From the NCBI GenBank assembly GCA_013396635.1, contig WBMW01000003.1:175805-239804 (forward strand): a stretch of DNA of 64,000 nt, given 5' to 3'. How positions within the stretch are numbered: position 1 is the first letter of the stretch; every line of letters starts with the position of its first letter. The notes beneath the pieces were generated by a model, which saw only the letters and a program-made list of their open reading frames with translations, made no database searches and had not been told where the DNA came from. The DNA comes from Penelope pileata. Taxonomy: Eukaryota > Chordata > Aves > Galliformes > Cracidae. Positions 1-12,655 of this stretch are shown here, one piece after another. A program made the translations under genes and the position numbers.

Positions 1-1961
1 ATTCAGAGTTTGATTTGCTCATTAAGGGGAGGATGGTTCAAATTTTCAGTGCTTTAACGATGACAGAAGTGGTGGTGAGAGATTTTTTCAGTGCCCGCAT
101 GCTATAATAGTTCTTTTGTAATGTGCTTAAAATTTTTATGATAGTTTTAAGGAAAGTTAAAACTTCCAGAAGTTTAGGACATGTTTAATAGGCAACAAGT
201 TACAGTGTAAGCCTTAGTGACAAATTATTTGATTGTAAATATAGCAGTTATCCCAAAATCGTTCTGACAAAGCATGAAGGAATTGACTCCCATGGTCCCT
301 ATTAGCGCTGCAATGTGGCTTCACAATCCTTCCTTCAATAAAGAATCTCACTTTAACACAAGTGAGTCATTTTCATTGAAATACACTACTGATGTTTCAG
401 GGAACTTCACCATTTTTGAAAGATTGAAGCTTGAAAATAATATCATAAACTCTAATTTATATGCAGAACGTTGTGGGGCTGTAAGAAGGATCCACCAGGA
501 GACGTGTACGCTGCCGGTTATTGGGAACCGAATAGCCTGGGTCTATAGGCTATCAGTCTTTAATAGTCTAAAGGCCTGGCTTTCAACTCAAGCATCTCTG
601 ATTTCTTAAAAGGCTGTGCTGTGAGAGTCCCTCTTCCAAAGCAGCCCTGGAAAGAATTATTTCTTTAAATAATCACACTTTGTTGGACTGTAGTAATTCA
701 GTGGATGTTGACACCAATTGAGCTGAGTTTTAGAAATGGTTTTGGTTGTGTGGCTTTCAGACCCTGTAGTCTGCAGATTCTTGCAGAAGGGGAAGGAGAA
801 GGGAAGGCGATGCCCTGGGGAGATGCAGTGCTTCACTTTTACCTGGGGGAGTCAGAGCATCAAACTTCCAGGGAAGGTTGCTTCAGAAGAAGCAAAGTTG
901 CAGCTGTGAGTCATCCCTGGTGACATCCATGTGTCCTTTTTGTCATCAGTGCCAATGCAGAAAGCGATGAAGTGGTGTGGGATGAGATGGGATGGGATGG
1001 GATGGGATGGGATGGGATGGAGGTTTTTATCTACCATATGGTTCTGTTTCATGGGAGCACTTTGTAATCTAAGGTCTTGGTTTGCTAACTGGACATGATG
1101 TGAGACGTGGGATCTGACACCAAAGTCCTGCAGTCTCCTTTCAGAGCACACTGGCTGCAGGCTAGTGTTGCAGGTGCACCCAGCATCTCACATCTGTGCA
1201 CCCAACATCTCACTTTTCTCAGTGTAGTGCCCAGGCACCGGCCTCACTGGGATTTTCAACCTTATTGTGCCTCATCAGCAAGTTTCCTGTGTACCTGATC
1301 TGTGGACCTGGGAAGATGTCCATTCAGGAGGAAATGATGAAGAGGATCAGGCATATGTGTTTGGAGAGGAGAGGACAATAAGTTTATTCTTCCTCTTTTT
1401 GTTCCCGGCCTGTTTTTGGCCTCATCTCTGAAAAGATATGTTAAAATCCCAAATAAGCCTGGTCTGAGCCATGGATTTCAGCAATGATTTTTCAATGTTA
1501 GGGGAAAATCCTCCCCACTGGCTTCCTGGGGTAGTGCTGCTGCAAAGAATCTGTCTTGACACTAGGATGTTGACCGCAGCCCTGTCTTCCTGGCTTTTCC
1601 CCTGTGCTGTCTGAACCCTGCCCTCTGGTGTGCTGCATGCCCTGGGCAGGGAGGATGGAGCACGCAACCTTAGATGTGTGAGTGTGCGTGGGGCCAGACC
1701 TTCCTCTTCGTGTACATTACCTTACCTGGCCCTACTGAGAGCTGGAAAGGGAACACCCCATCACTGCCCGTCTTGGTGCAACGTATCAGAGAAATGGAAA
1801 AAACTGGAAAAATTAGGATTGAAAGTCAGGACGTCAGGATCTTTCCTAAGAGTCCCAGTGTGTTCCCAGCAGGACGTTCGGGATGTGCTTTGTCTGAGAC
1901 CCAAAGGGGGATGAGACACCACGCTCTACCTGCCCCCCATGCCCCCCACTTTGTGGATTAC
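1..1961 (-). other. WNT3: WNT3 intron 2 (partial, runs off the left edge)
   Basis: The interval runs from the GTAATCC donor at 1961 to the window edge. I see no exon-like sequence on either strand. It holds a GGGAT microsatellite (979-1021) and a short imperfect tandem duplication around 1171-1214 in which GTGCACCCAGCATCTCAC recurs about 25 bases later with one change. Confidence 0.9.
979..1021 (+). repeat. (GGGAT)n microsatellite
   Basis: About eight GGGAT units, the first imperfect (GATGA). Four or more GGG runs separated by two bases meet the simple G-quadruplex pattern on the plus strand, which is the non-template strand relative to minus-strand WNT3 only in reverse; the WNT3 transcript would carry the C-rich form. 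Confidence 0.9.
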
Positions 1962-2203
1962 CTTTGTCCAGGACTGGCCCAAAGATGGCCAGGCTGTCGT
2001 CGATGGTGGTGCAGTTCCAGCGGCGGCCCCGGAACTGGTGCTGGCACTCCTGGATGCCCAGCTTCACCCCCTCGGCCACACTGGGCATGATTTCAATGTA
2101 GTTGCGGCAGAAGCGGAGCTGCTTGGGGACGAGGCCGGGGATGGAGCCACAGAGGATGGGCTGGGAGCCCAGGGAGCTGTACTGCTGGCCTAGCGCGAGG
2201 GAC
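1962..2203 (-). CDS. WNT3: WNT3 coding exon 2 (internal exon)
   Basis: This exon encodes residues 28-107 of the secreted Wnt3 ligand, which activates Frizzled/LRP receptors and beta-catenin signalling. Read on the minus strand it starts after a CTTTGCAG acceptor and ends at CAAAG|GTAATCC. Its 242 nt are one base finishing a split Trp codon, 80 codons from SLALGQQYSS to FGPVLDK, and one base of the next codon. Visible family features are the N-terminal Wnt motifs IPGLVPKQLRFCRN and QFRGRRWNC, four cysteines (protein positions 45, 59, 80 and 91), and an N-glycosylation site NCT at residue 90. The residues YIEIM, EGVKLG and TTIDDSLA match WNT3; the paralogue WNT3A has different residues at these points. 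The start phase fits the exon at 37134-37213 exactly. Later exons lie beyond the left edge. The frame stays open past both splice sites, but that extension is intron. Confidence 0.97.
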
Positions 2204-2763
2204 CTGCAAAGGACAGAGGACGGCGTGAGAGTGGAAACCAGCTGACACATCCCTCTGCCCCTGCAGCCATCCCCAGGGAGATCTGATGAGCCACGGTGAG
2301 CCAGCAGTCCAGGGAAAGAGAGTAACAAAAAAGAAGAATTTCATAGGAAAACTGAATAGCACTGACGGGAAAAGGCAGTCGCACCTGAAGATACCCCGGG
2401 CTGCAGAAGCGCATGTGTTAGTTCATCAGTTGTGGGCATAGAAGAAGGGATTCATCTCCCTCCATGGAGGCACCTGGAGCCATTCCAGGTGCTCTGGAGT
2501 ATCCAAGACTTCCCGTGGGCTGGTGGATCTGACAAACGACCCACAGGGAGCTGTGTCCTGGGTGCAAGACCCCAAGGCTGGGCTGTCAGCAGGCACTGAC
2601 ACCAGGGATTCCTGCTGCCTGGCATTCCTGTTCCATCGCCCAGCCTGTAGAGGTCCCTTTGAATGGTATCACAATTTGGGGCATCAGCCGCTCCTCCCAG
2701 TATTGTTGCATTTCCTAACCAACCTGCCCACACTTGGAGACTGCTCATGAGCTAATCAATCAT

Positions 2764-2960
2764 TTTATAGGTTAATCCAGGTTGGGAGAGACCTCAGGTG
2801 GCCTCTAGTCCAACCTCCTGCACAGAGCAAGGGTGGTTCCCAGGCTAGATTGTGTCTCTCTGGCCCTTATCCTTCTAGACTTTGAAAACCTCCTAGGACA
2901 GAAATGCCTCTGCAGTGTGGGACCTGTGGATGGTGATGCTTGAACGGCTCATGGAACAGC
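2764..2960 (-). mobile_element. CR1 LINE 3' fragment
   Basis: The plus strand reads GGTTGGGAGAGACCTCAGG, then CTAGTCCAACCTCCTGC, the usual reverse-complement tail of CR1. Diverged toward the right, so that boundary is approximate. Confidence 0.75.
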
Positions 2961-3793
2961 AGGTGTCCTTGTTTCAACAGCTACTAGCCATTACTTTTGA
3001 AGAGGTTGCAAATGGCTCCATGGTTGGTCCCAAACTGGCTGTAGCAGCCAGAGAAGCTGTTTGGACAATTCCTGATACCCAGCTCCAGTGCTGAGACCGC
3101 ACTGGAGCAACAAAGTCTCAGCCAATTCCCAGGGTCATTTCTCCAGATGTCAAACAAATGGATGAGTGTTCCCTCGTGTTCCAACCAGCTGAACATCTCC
3201 TGCCATTTTCCTCTCTCTGCGTCTGACTGCCTGCGAGGACACATGGGCCTGGGCCACACCACGCAGAAACATGGGGCTCTTCACCTGACCGTGCTGCAGT
3301 AAGAGGCTGATTGGTTGGGAGCAGCACTGGACAGCCCTGGGGGAGCCCTGGATGTCGAGTTGGTTGAATTAATTGCACTGTTGGATATTGGACGTAGATC
3401 CAGCATTGCTGGGAAGGCTGGTCAGCAGTTGTCAACAGTTTTACCTTCATTGTCCATCCGTCATGGCCAGCAATGCTGGGAACAGGCAGGGTGCCTGTGC
3501 TGCCATTCCTTGGACACCCGCTCTCCCAGGCAGATCCCAGTCTCAGGGGACTGGCACTCTGCGTGATGCTCCCCAGCTTTGGTTTGCACAGAGGTAGAAG
3601 TGGAGTTCACGTTCGGTTTCGGAGCTCACAGGGCTGTGCCTGCAGCAGCCGTTGCTTCTGGTGGTGGTGGAGGAGGGCTGGCTTGGTGTGCTAGCCACGA
3701 CCCCTACCCATGTCACGTATGTGGGCTAATTGTGCTGTCACTAATCATGTAAACCTTGTCCCAGGTCTTTATCTGGATGAGCAATTTGATCCC
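2961..3793. other. Unclassified intronic sequence
   Basis: No repeat family or exon recognised. Open frames here are short, overlap on both strands and resemble no protein I know. Confidence 0.6.
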
Positions 3794-4776
3794 TGTGGTG
3801 CCTTAACCCCAGTGGGCAGCCCAGCTCCAGAACACATCCACCTGCTCGAGGAGCAAGGGGAGAAAATACCACGAGAAAAGGCTTCAGGGCTGAGGAGAAG
3901 ACAGGGAGATCCTTCACCATTCACCATCATGGGCAAAGCAGACTCAGCACAGGGAGATTAATATGATTTATTGCCTACTAGTGATTGACTAGAGCAGTGA
4001 GAATTAAGCAAACTTTTTAGTTGGCTTCCCCAACCCACCCCCCTCCACCTCCCCTCCCCAGAGCAGTGCAGGGGAATGGAGAATGGGGCTGTGGTTGGTC
4101 CATAGTGCCTCGTCTCTGCTGGTCCTTCCTCCTCCCTGCCATCCTCAGTCCACGTAGGTCTCTCCCATGGATGCTGCCCTTCCAGAACTGACCCCATGTG
4201 GGCTGCCCACGGGCTGAAGCTCTCCAAGCATTGCCCCAGCATGGCCTTGTATCACAGGGCCCATCCTTCAGGAATGGCTGCAGCACAGCTCCGTACCACA
4301 GGATCCCCCCTTCAGGCACTGCTCAACACGGGGCCCCACAGCTCCCCCAGACCTCCTGCTCCCCCTGGGCTCCTCCTCATGGCTGCAGCTCCGGCCCGGG
4401 CCCTGCTCCTGGGGGATGCATGGGCTGCGGCCTCCTCCAGGGCTCGTCCCCTGCTGCACTGAGGGCTCCTCCATTGCTGCATGTGGCCGTCTGCTCCACA
4501 TGGTGCCCATGGGCTGCAGGGGGACACCTGGATACCATGGGCCTCTCCTGGGCTGCAGGGAGATTCTGCTCCACACCTGGGGCATCTTCTGCCCTCCTCC
4601 TTCACTGGCCTTGGTGTCTGCAGGATTCTTTCTCAGTTTCTCCTTCCTCCGTCATGGCTGGCACCGCCAGCGATGCTCACTGGCTCAGCTCTGACCTTGT
4701 GGTGACAACTGGAACTGGATCTTCTCAAACGGGGCAGCTCCCTGCTCCCAAACCCCTACTGCATAAACCCAGTGCA
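3794..4776 (-). mobile_element. Avian endogenous-retrovirus LTR, apparently solo
   Basis: The plus strand begins TGTGGTG and ends AGTGCA, so the element has TG/CA ends and is about 983 bp. On the minus strand it starts TGCACTGGGTTT, a degenerate form of the TGTATTGGGTTTG start I know from a common bird LTR family. It then carries the diagnostic cytosine-rich block with repeated GGGCTGCAG units (seen at 4198-4600 on the plus strand). An AATAAA polyadenylation signal lies at 3967-3972 (minus), as expected at the R/U5 border. No gag, pol or env sequence flanks it. Flanking 5-6 bp do not form a clear target-site duplication. Family name not assigned. Confidence 0.75.
3967..3972 (-). terminator. 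AATAAA polyadenylation signal in LTR
   Basis: TTTATT on the plus strand. It lies in the GGCAATAAATC context typical of this LTR and in the same direction as WNT3 transcription. Whether it is used is unknown. Confidence 0.5.
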
Positions 4777-7700
4777 GTGCTTCAGAGAACTTGCAGAAAA
4801 CAGCAGTGAGCTTGAGGGAGAGAGAGCTGGGTCTCTCCGTGATGTTCTGGGGAACTCCTGGGAGAAGCCAACCATACGCTTTGTCAAGTATCTTCTCTCC
4901 ACCCCCAAGCCATCTCACGATGCATTTCCCTGCCTAAGCCAGAGCAGAGACGTGACTGATACCTGTTTCAGGGCTGGAGGTGTAATCCGTTGTGTGAGAG
5001 CCCCTGGGAAGGTTTCCAGTTTCCATCATTCCTAACTTAACTTCCTTGTTGATCATTACTGAAAATACCTTCTATCCAGAGAGGTATCCCCTATTTTTTT
5101 CTTTTGTTCTCATGTCGATGCTCTTGCTGTTTCCCTGCTGCTGATCCTTCTCACGCAGACATAAAATCCTCTCGTTCCTCTCGGCCCGTGGTCCCCTCAC
5201 CCGCAGCCCTCAGGTGCTGTAAGGCAGGGCTGCAGCTCTGCGCTGACCTCCGGGGTCCCACGGACCGATGGTTCCCTACACAGCTCCCGAGACACAAAGA
5301 TGGAACAAAACAAATTTCAGCTCTGGATCTGAGATCCCGGGAGCACACCTGGTTCTCCTTGTAACACAGAAGCCACGAGCTCGCAGTAAGCAAATACCTT
5401 AGGAGAGGAACTGTCACAGGATGAATTTGGGATAGATGGAGGACACGGACAATTTCAAAGCACAAAGCACAGCACTGCAGGAGTGACAGACCCGCACTTT
5501 CCTGTGTTTCTTTTGATGCTGGTGTCTCTCCTTGCTGTCAGTCTATGTTCCTCCAGTTCCCATCACGTCGAGGGGAAATGGCCCTGTTGCACCCTGCCCC
5601 ACTGGCACAGCTTTGCCGACAGATGTCGGCACCAACTCGCAGCCCCGACACTCCGCGTGCTGCAGGGCAGGAGCCATGAAAGCCAGGCTGCCCAGCCTGG
5701 CTGGGTGCTGCCTTTCATCACGGTGTGTACGAGCGCGAGTGGACAGATGTGCACATAAAGGTGGGCTTTTGTGTGCGTGTGTGTGAGAGCAGTGCACAAC
5801 ACAAGGAGCATGAGTGCCTGTGGCAAACACACGGGAAATCCCTTTTCTCTTTCTCTGCTTAATCCCTTAAATCTCTCAGGAGTCCCGACACTGTCCATCA
5901 GGCCAGCCGCTCCTTTTGTTCCCGCCCAACAGTGCTAGATTTAGCAGAGCAGAGGATCCAGCAGCCTCCAGCTGAGCCTCCATGGCTCCCGTTGGTCAGG
6001 GAACAGCTTTGGAAGCCCTGTGAGGAAATGGTCCTGTGCAGAGCCAAGTTCTGCAGCTGTGGTAGGGGCGTCCGTGAAGACGTGACACACTGCACTGCCG
6101 CAGCGAGGAAGATGCTGGGCCCACCCTCATCCTTCCTGCAGATGTAATTGGCAAACTCACCTTCTGTTTGGACCATTGGTTGGAAAAGCACCTGGTATCA
6201 AGAGAAATTAGATCTAAAAGTATTTGAAAGGGGCAGGATTTGACCAGATCAGAGCTGTGCCAAAATATTTTTAGCATGAGCACTAAGAAAGGTTTCCTGC
6301 CAGGAAGAGCAAAAGCTGCCGGGACATTTCTTTTCTCCTTTCCTCTCTGCAAGAGACTGGAAATTGTTCTGCTCAGAGCCCTCAGGGCTGCACGGTGCCC
6401 CGCAGGCTGCCCTCAGAGCCGGCTTTTGCTGCTGGGTTGTGCTGCTAAGGGAGTGCTTTCGACTTCCAAGCTCAGCAGCTGAAAGCAGATAGAGCTGTAT
6501 AGCAATTTCTCTTCTTTTCCCCTCATATTGTGGGCGGCCAGCCCTCCGCCAGCTGGGCTGTAGGACCACATGTCTCCAAGGGTGCCCCTTGCCCTATGGA
6601 GCCAATGCTACAACTCCTCCTTGCCTCTTCTGAGAGATCTCCCATGGAAATGCAGATGTGCTACAGGGATCCTGTGCCACACTGTGTCCTTTTCCATCGT
6701 CTAATTTGTTCAAAAGAGCTCATATTTTCATCCTGGGAGAACCCCACAGACCTAAGGATCCACGCTGCAGGTGTAGTGGTGATGACTGCAGCAACAAAGT
6801 GAGGTCCCAGCAATCCCGGTGCCTATGGGACACATATATCTGGAAGTTCCATGTGCCTGGGGACTCAGACTTTCTTTGTCTGCCACATGTCCTGGAGCCT
6901 GGGCAGGTAAAGAGCCAGGCAGGTTCAAGGCTCTGCCACGTGAGTGCTGGGGGACATAGCACAGCCATATTCTCTCTGTCTCAGAACCGGTTAAATAACA
7001 AATAACATGTACTTTTCCTAAATACTTCAAGAGCCATGGCTGGAGGCAGTCCTTGAGGGCTCCCAGGACCTGGAAGAAATGCGGCCCTTTTAAACCACTC
7101 CATTTCCTCCCAGAGCAACACAAGCGGCTGCAGCATAACGGTACAAGGCAGATGTCAGCTCTTGTGCCCTCCAACACGTTTTCAATGCTCTGTATCAATC
7201 CCTGTAAAACCTACCGCACACTGGGAAACCTGTGAATCATCAGACAAAGTAGGTCTGGTTTCACAGTTCAGGTTTCCTCTTTGGCACCTGCTGCCTCAGG
7301 GAAAGCCTGGAGGGCTTTTCATTGTACTGTTTTTCAGATGTATTTGGCATTTTCCAATTCTGAACATGTTCTACTTGACATGGACAACTGTAGTGGCATT
7401 GGACAGCGCTGGGTGCTCCAGGGGACACGTACGCTGGGAGACAGCAGTTTTCACACTGGTACTTTTCTGTGTTTAGTGCTCCGTGAGTCCTTCCCTGCTG
7501 CCATCAATGAAGGACCTTGCCCTTTCTAGCAGAGGCATCATCACACACATTTCAGGTGAGAAAGGGCTGTACAAAACCACTGCAGGCGATGTCACATTGC
7601 TGCATGTTGAACACACACTTTCCAGCTGGAGATTGAGACCCTGCTGGTTTTGCCATGCTGTGTTGTGAGCTGTGTCTAGCTCTGTGATGCTCAGAGCGTT

Positions 7701-8080
7701 TTACCAAGTGGCAGATGTTCACTGCGAGGTCAGAGCTTGTGGGTTTCACCCCAGCAGACACCTTCGGCAGAGGTGTCCTTACAGGCCAAGTGCCTCTGGC
7801 TGCAATGCTGCCTGACCTTACAGGGGGTATGATGCCTGGTACAATACGAATATTTTTTTAATTCTTGTAATTTGTTGACTACAGGTCTTTGTGAACAGAG
7901 TAAGACACAAATTTTTGGGTTTGTCTAAAGATCAAGAGGAACATGAGTGATATTTTTGCAAGTAAAAACATGCAATATATATGCACATATGAGCTTGAGA
8001 AATGCCAGGTCTTGACTGAATAGGCAGATCAGACAGAAAGACGGCAAAATTAGAATAAGGAATCCTGCAGGTTACTGGTG
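4777..8080. other. Unclassified intronic sequence
   Basis: No exon or repeat family recognised. A modest CpG-containing stretch occurs near 5160-5300 and 5600-5670, and a short GT-rich run at about 5772-5790. All open frames are under 150 codons without known motifs. Confidence 0.6.
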
Positions 8081-8340
8081 AATTGTAACTTGCGCCAGGG
8101 TAAATTTAGACTGGATATGAGGAAAAACTTTTTCTCTGAAAGAGTGGTCAGGCACTGGAATGGCTGCCCAGGGAGGTGGCGGAGTCACCGTCCCTGGCGC
8201 TGTTCAAGCAGCGTCTGGATGAGGAGCTGAGGGACAGGATTGAGTAGCTGAGTGGGTAGGGATGGTGATAGGAGGACGGTTGGACTAGATGATCTTGTAG
8301 GTCCTTTCCAACCTAGTGTTTCTATGATTCTATGATTCTG
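8081..8340 (+). mobile_element. CR1 LINE 3' end
   Basis: Contains AACTTGCGCCAGGG, GGCTGCCCAGGGAGGTGG, GATGATCTTGTAGGTCC and ends TCTATGATTCTATGATTCTG, the characteristic CR1 3' tail. 5'-truncated, non-coding. Confidence 0.93.
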
Positions 8341-11300
8341 TATTAATGAATCTCATGCCTTTGCTCATAAATCAACACTATTTAACCTCTACTGGGTGTG
8401 CCTTGGGTTTCGATCTTTTCTGTAGAGTGGGCACTTGTGGCCCTGGCATGAGGTGCTCTGATTGCTGAGCTCTACAGAAACAGACAGGAACCTCATAGCG
8501 AGAGGCAGAACGAGAGAGCTGGCTGCCTAAGTGTTAGAAGCTGATCTCAGATGAGGGCAAGTCTCATGAGCACGAGCATGGGTGTAGGGCTGTGCTGTGT
8601 TACTGCCCTTGAGATTCTCTGCAGGCTTTACACAGCAGTGAGATTCGAACTCTGCAACAAGAGAGCTTTTTTCCACTTGGTGTGTCTGCAAATTGCCTCG
8701 TTAACTAGCTCGTATGAACTGCATGATCTGCACAAAATTAAGCAGCCCAAGAGGCCAGATTCTGCCCAATTAATATTCTGCCCTAATTTAGTCACACCTG
8801 AGGGCCAGAAACCTTTCTAAAGCCTTCACAAATGCAAATGTTCACCCAGAATCACTCCCAAAGCTGTGGTCGCATATAAATAGGCTCAGCATCCATCCAA
8901 GAGCTCTCCCAGAGGAACATCTCAGGGTGTTTCATTCCCTCTAGATCCTAAGAGGTTTTTATTTATTGTCCATGAACCCAGCTGTGCCTCCCTCTGTGTT
9001 TGTTGTCTCTTACCCAAAGCTGCAGCGATCTTCAAACAACCTCCTCTAGAAGGGCTCAATCCTTCCTCCAAGCACGTGTCCATCTGTAGGAAGGAGAGGA
9101 GCCACTGATGCCTATGTGTTGTCAGATATCGGAGTGATGACTTCTCAGGTGTTACAGAGGTGTTAAAGAGAAGGCTGCTTACGGTCAGAGGAACTAGAAG
9201 GAAGGGTCCACGTTTTATTTTAGCTTCCAACCAGCACTGATGTTGAAGCAGCTATAGAAACACAGATTGCACCTACACAAAGCCCAACAAAAAGCCCTGT
9301 ATCTCCGCACAGTGATGAGCATTCTTTGTAAACACAGATTCGTTCATTTAACAAGTGATCGTTCTGGAGCAACACTCCATTTCCCTGTGTCCTATCACAC
9401 ACATGTACTGCAGGTAAAGGAGAAGCCAAGCTCAGTTAAAGCATTCTTACAGCTGGTGTTGCACCAACAGAGTAACATGTGACAAAGGAAGGAGTGAGGA
9501 AAGTGTCCTTCCAAAGCCCTCCATCAAACAGGTCTGGACCATTCCAAGTTGGGTGGTTGATCTCTGCCCCAACACCAACAGCAGGGAGGCCAGGACAGCC
9601 TCCCAGGAGAGGAGAACACCATTTTTTTGAGCTCCATGAGTGGGTTCCCCAGCCACTCTCCTAAGGGATCAGTAAGTCAGACTGCTACTGACTGTGCACT
9701 GGAGCAGGGTGATGGGTCTGAAACAGCACAGGTTGACAGAGACATTGCAGCAGAATAAAAAAAGTGTATTTGAAGTAGATTTATATGCTGGGGAAAAAGA
9801 GGTCAATTAAGACAGCATGAATGAAGTGCCAGTGGTGGATGGATGGCAGAGAAGGCAAGAAGAGGCTTGTACTGTCGCAGTCTGAATTACTTTAAGCTCT
9901 GAGTATTTAATCCCAGGGAGACGTGAATAGGAAGAACGGCAGTGAGTGTAGTTTCGTGGAAAGAAGGGAAAGCCAGAAAAGGAAAAACCAGGATGAGGCC
10001 CAAGGAAGCATCAAGGAGAGCACTGGGAGGAGGTAGCTGGGGAGGAGCTTTCCCTGTGGGTCTCTGGGAATATTTACTCTCATGTTTACTTTCAGTACTA
10101 ACCATCAGTTTATTTATTACCTGCTCTTTTTGCAAGCATTAAAAGAAATTGCCAGAGGATGCCCTGTGACTACAAAGCATTCCTCTTAAAGAATGCTATG
10201 TTACGTTTGTGTTTTACCTTCTTCCTCTGCTCTAAATACACTGTTGTCCAGGAGATGTACTTTCCCTCACTCCCTTCATGAGGTGCATCCAGCCTCACAG
10301 GGCTGGTGATGCTTGGGGGCATACAGGGGTGCTTGAAGGGAGATGCTTCAACCAAAAGCCAAACATTCATGTGGGGCCTGTATAACCAGGTGACGGATTC
10401 TTGGCTTAACATGGGAGTTAAAACACAGATGGTCATCAGTTATTTTAACATCTAAAGCCCAAATGTATTTTCTCCAATATCCCACTTACCTACCAGATTA
10501 TCTGCATAGTATTTACCATCCCAAATGCCTTCACTGTGCATTTTCCCTTGCTGCTTGTGAGGCAGGAGGCTGCTAGTCCCCAGCCTCTGACGGACTGTCC
10601 CACAGGCAGAGGGTGAAGCACCGGTAACAGGCTGAGTCCACAGGCACTGGGCAGGGTGTCCTCTTCCAATGAGCATGTTTAGTTTGGGGTGAGTGTGTGG
10701 CACATGAAAGATGACACAACCACACCTCTGCCAAGGAGATGCAAACTTTGGTGTCTGTGGGCAATGTCCTGGTGGTGGGGCACTAATTCTGGGGCAGAAC
10801 CATCTCCTGCAGTTGCTTCTGAGTATGCAAGCTTTGGGAATCAGGTGTTTTCCCCACTGAGGACCGGTCTGCCCTACCTGTGAGGTTAGGACTCTTGTGC
10901 ACACTCGTGTCCCTTCCCTCAGGCTAAGAAAGTCTGTTGTACACCATGGTCCACCTTTGCTACCAAAAGAAATATTTTCTACAAAAGATTGACTTACTGT
11001 CACTCCACAGTCTCCGTCTCTATGGCCTCCACCTGACCCTCAGTGACCTGCGTAGCTCCTGGATCCAATGCAACCTGCCCCCCTGGGTCTGACTTGAACA
11101 AAAGCACTACAAGAAGTCCTGTGCTCTGGAACTGTTGACTGGTCCGCACCATTTGGGCAAGATAGGGAAAATGCCCCTGGGTAGTGTTTGGAGAGTCCTG
11201 CCTCCGAGTACCTGTGACACAAGTCCTGTGTTTTCCTGGATGCTGCAAGCCAGGCTGTGCATACATCACCTCTCAGGACTACTAGGCACCACGCAGCTGC

Positions 11301-12294
11301 GTGCCAGCTGGTTCGTATAGCTCCGTGATGTAACAGCCCACGCTGTCCCAGCAATGCCAGACTTGAACTATAATTATTGCACATTGGATACCTAATGTGA
11401 ACTGCTCCCTTCCATCACACAGGCTGGCCATTAGGGTTGGCCATAATCTCTGGGGATGGTAAATAGGCTGGTGTCAATGTGGTGCCATAGGCATCACTCC
11501 TTTTGTGTTAGGGTTTGGGCACGGAGGGAGTTTACTGACCTCAACACACAGCACTTGAGGGAGATGGACTCTCATGGGCATGGGACGGGACAATGGCTTG
11601 CAGGAAATTGGAGCAGCTGCAGCGAGTGGCTGAGTTCTCATTCAAAGACGTGAGTTTTGGGATTGAGAAGAAGAGCAAGTGCAGAAAAGAAGGTGAAGGT
11701 GTCCAGCTGCAATGGGTGTCTTCAACACCATTATGATTCAGCAATTTGAGGTTTTAAATCCTTCCTTTTACTGCTGTTTCTGATTCCACACCCATCCATG
11801 GGTCTCCAGTGCTTTCCTTGCTAACATGACCCTGCTCAGGACTGTGCTACCTCCAGCTGGCTGTGCTGAGCAATGCTCAGGGTGGCTTCTCCAGCATGCC
11901 ACCAACAAGATCTTCCCTGATTCACAGAGGCCTGACCTTGCAGCACTAGCTCATTTTTAAAACCCCTGATTAAATGATGTAAAGATTTTTGGGATTATTT
12001 GTTTCTCATTTCACTCATAGCTCCTCCCTGTGAAATGGCTGCATGTGCCTGGCTTGTATCCAGGTCAGTGGTTGGTCTCAGCACCAACAAGGCAAGCCAC
12101 TTACTGGGTTACGTCAGTGTGGTCTCAGCAATTATTGTACCCTCTTCGTGGTGTTGGTGACACCAGACTGGAAACTCTGCATGCAGTTTTACATCCTTTT
12201 AGGTGAAGTACAGATGTACAGAAAGTGGACAGCGTCCAGTAGATACGATTGTGATGATCAGGGGATGAGAGCATGTGGTGCAGCAGAAGAGGAG
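8341..12294. other. Unclassified intronic sequence
   Basis: About 4 kb in which I recognise no exon, LTR or CR1 sequence. The longest open frame (10452-11003 minus, 183 codons) has no family resemblance and is overlapped by frames on the other strand. Confidence 0.6.
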
Positions 12295-12655
12295 CAGAGA
12301 ATTGGGCTGGCTTAGTATGGAGGAGAGGAAGCTGAGGGGTGCCTAAAAACTTCCTACAACTGCATGTAATGAAGTTATAAATCTAATGGAGCCAAACTCT
12401 TTCTGCAGTACCAGACAATACGACAAGGAGCAACAACTACAAGCAGGTCTTGGAAGTTCAGGTTGTCATTAGGAAAAATTCTGCTCACTGGCCCTGGGCT
12501 GGGTCACCATCAAGGTAGTGGTCTCCATCCCTGAGTTTCTGTAGGGTTCAGCTGGACATAACCCCGCTGCCTGGGATGATGCTGGGGACAGCACTGTCCC
12601 ACGGGAGATTGGACTGTAGATCTCTGGGGTCCCTTCCCACCAGCACTGTTGTACT
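12295..12655 (+). mobile_element. Old CR1 LINE 3' fragment
   Basis: GGAGAGGAAGCTGAGGGG, then a diverged GTTGTCATTAGGAAAAATT and GGTCCCTTCCCACCAGCA follow the order of the CR1 3' region. Strongly diverged, so an older insertion. Confidence 0.65.

Noticed and set aside
1962..2203. WNT3A instead of WNT3
   Set aside because: The residues YIEIM, EGVKLG and TTIDDSLA fit WNT3; WNT3A has different residues at these points, and the WNT9B-type neighbour also favours WNT3.
1846..2328. 160-codon minus-strand open frame as a full gene
   Set aside because: Only 1962-2203 is Wnt sequence; both sides pass canonical splice sites and the extra residues have no similarity to Wnt proteins.
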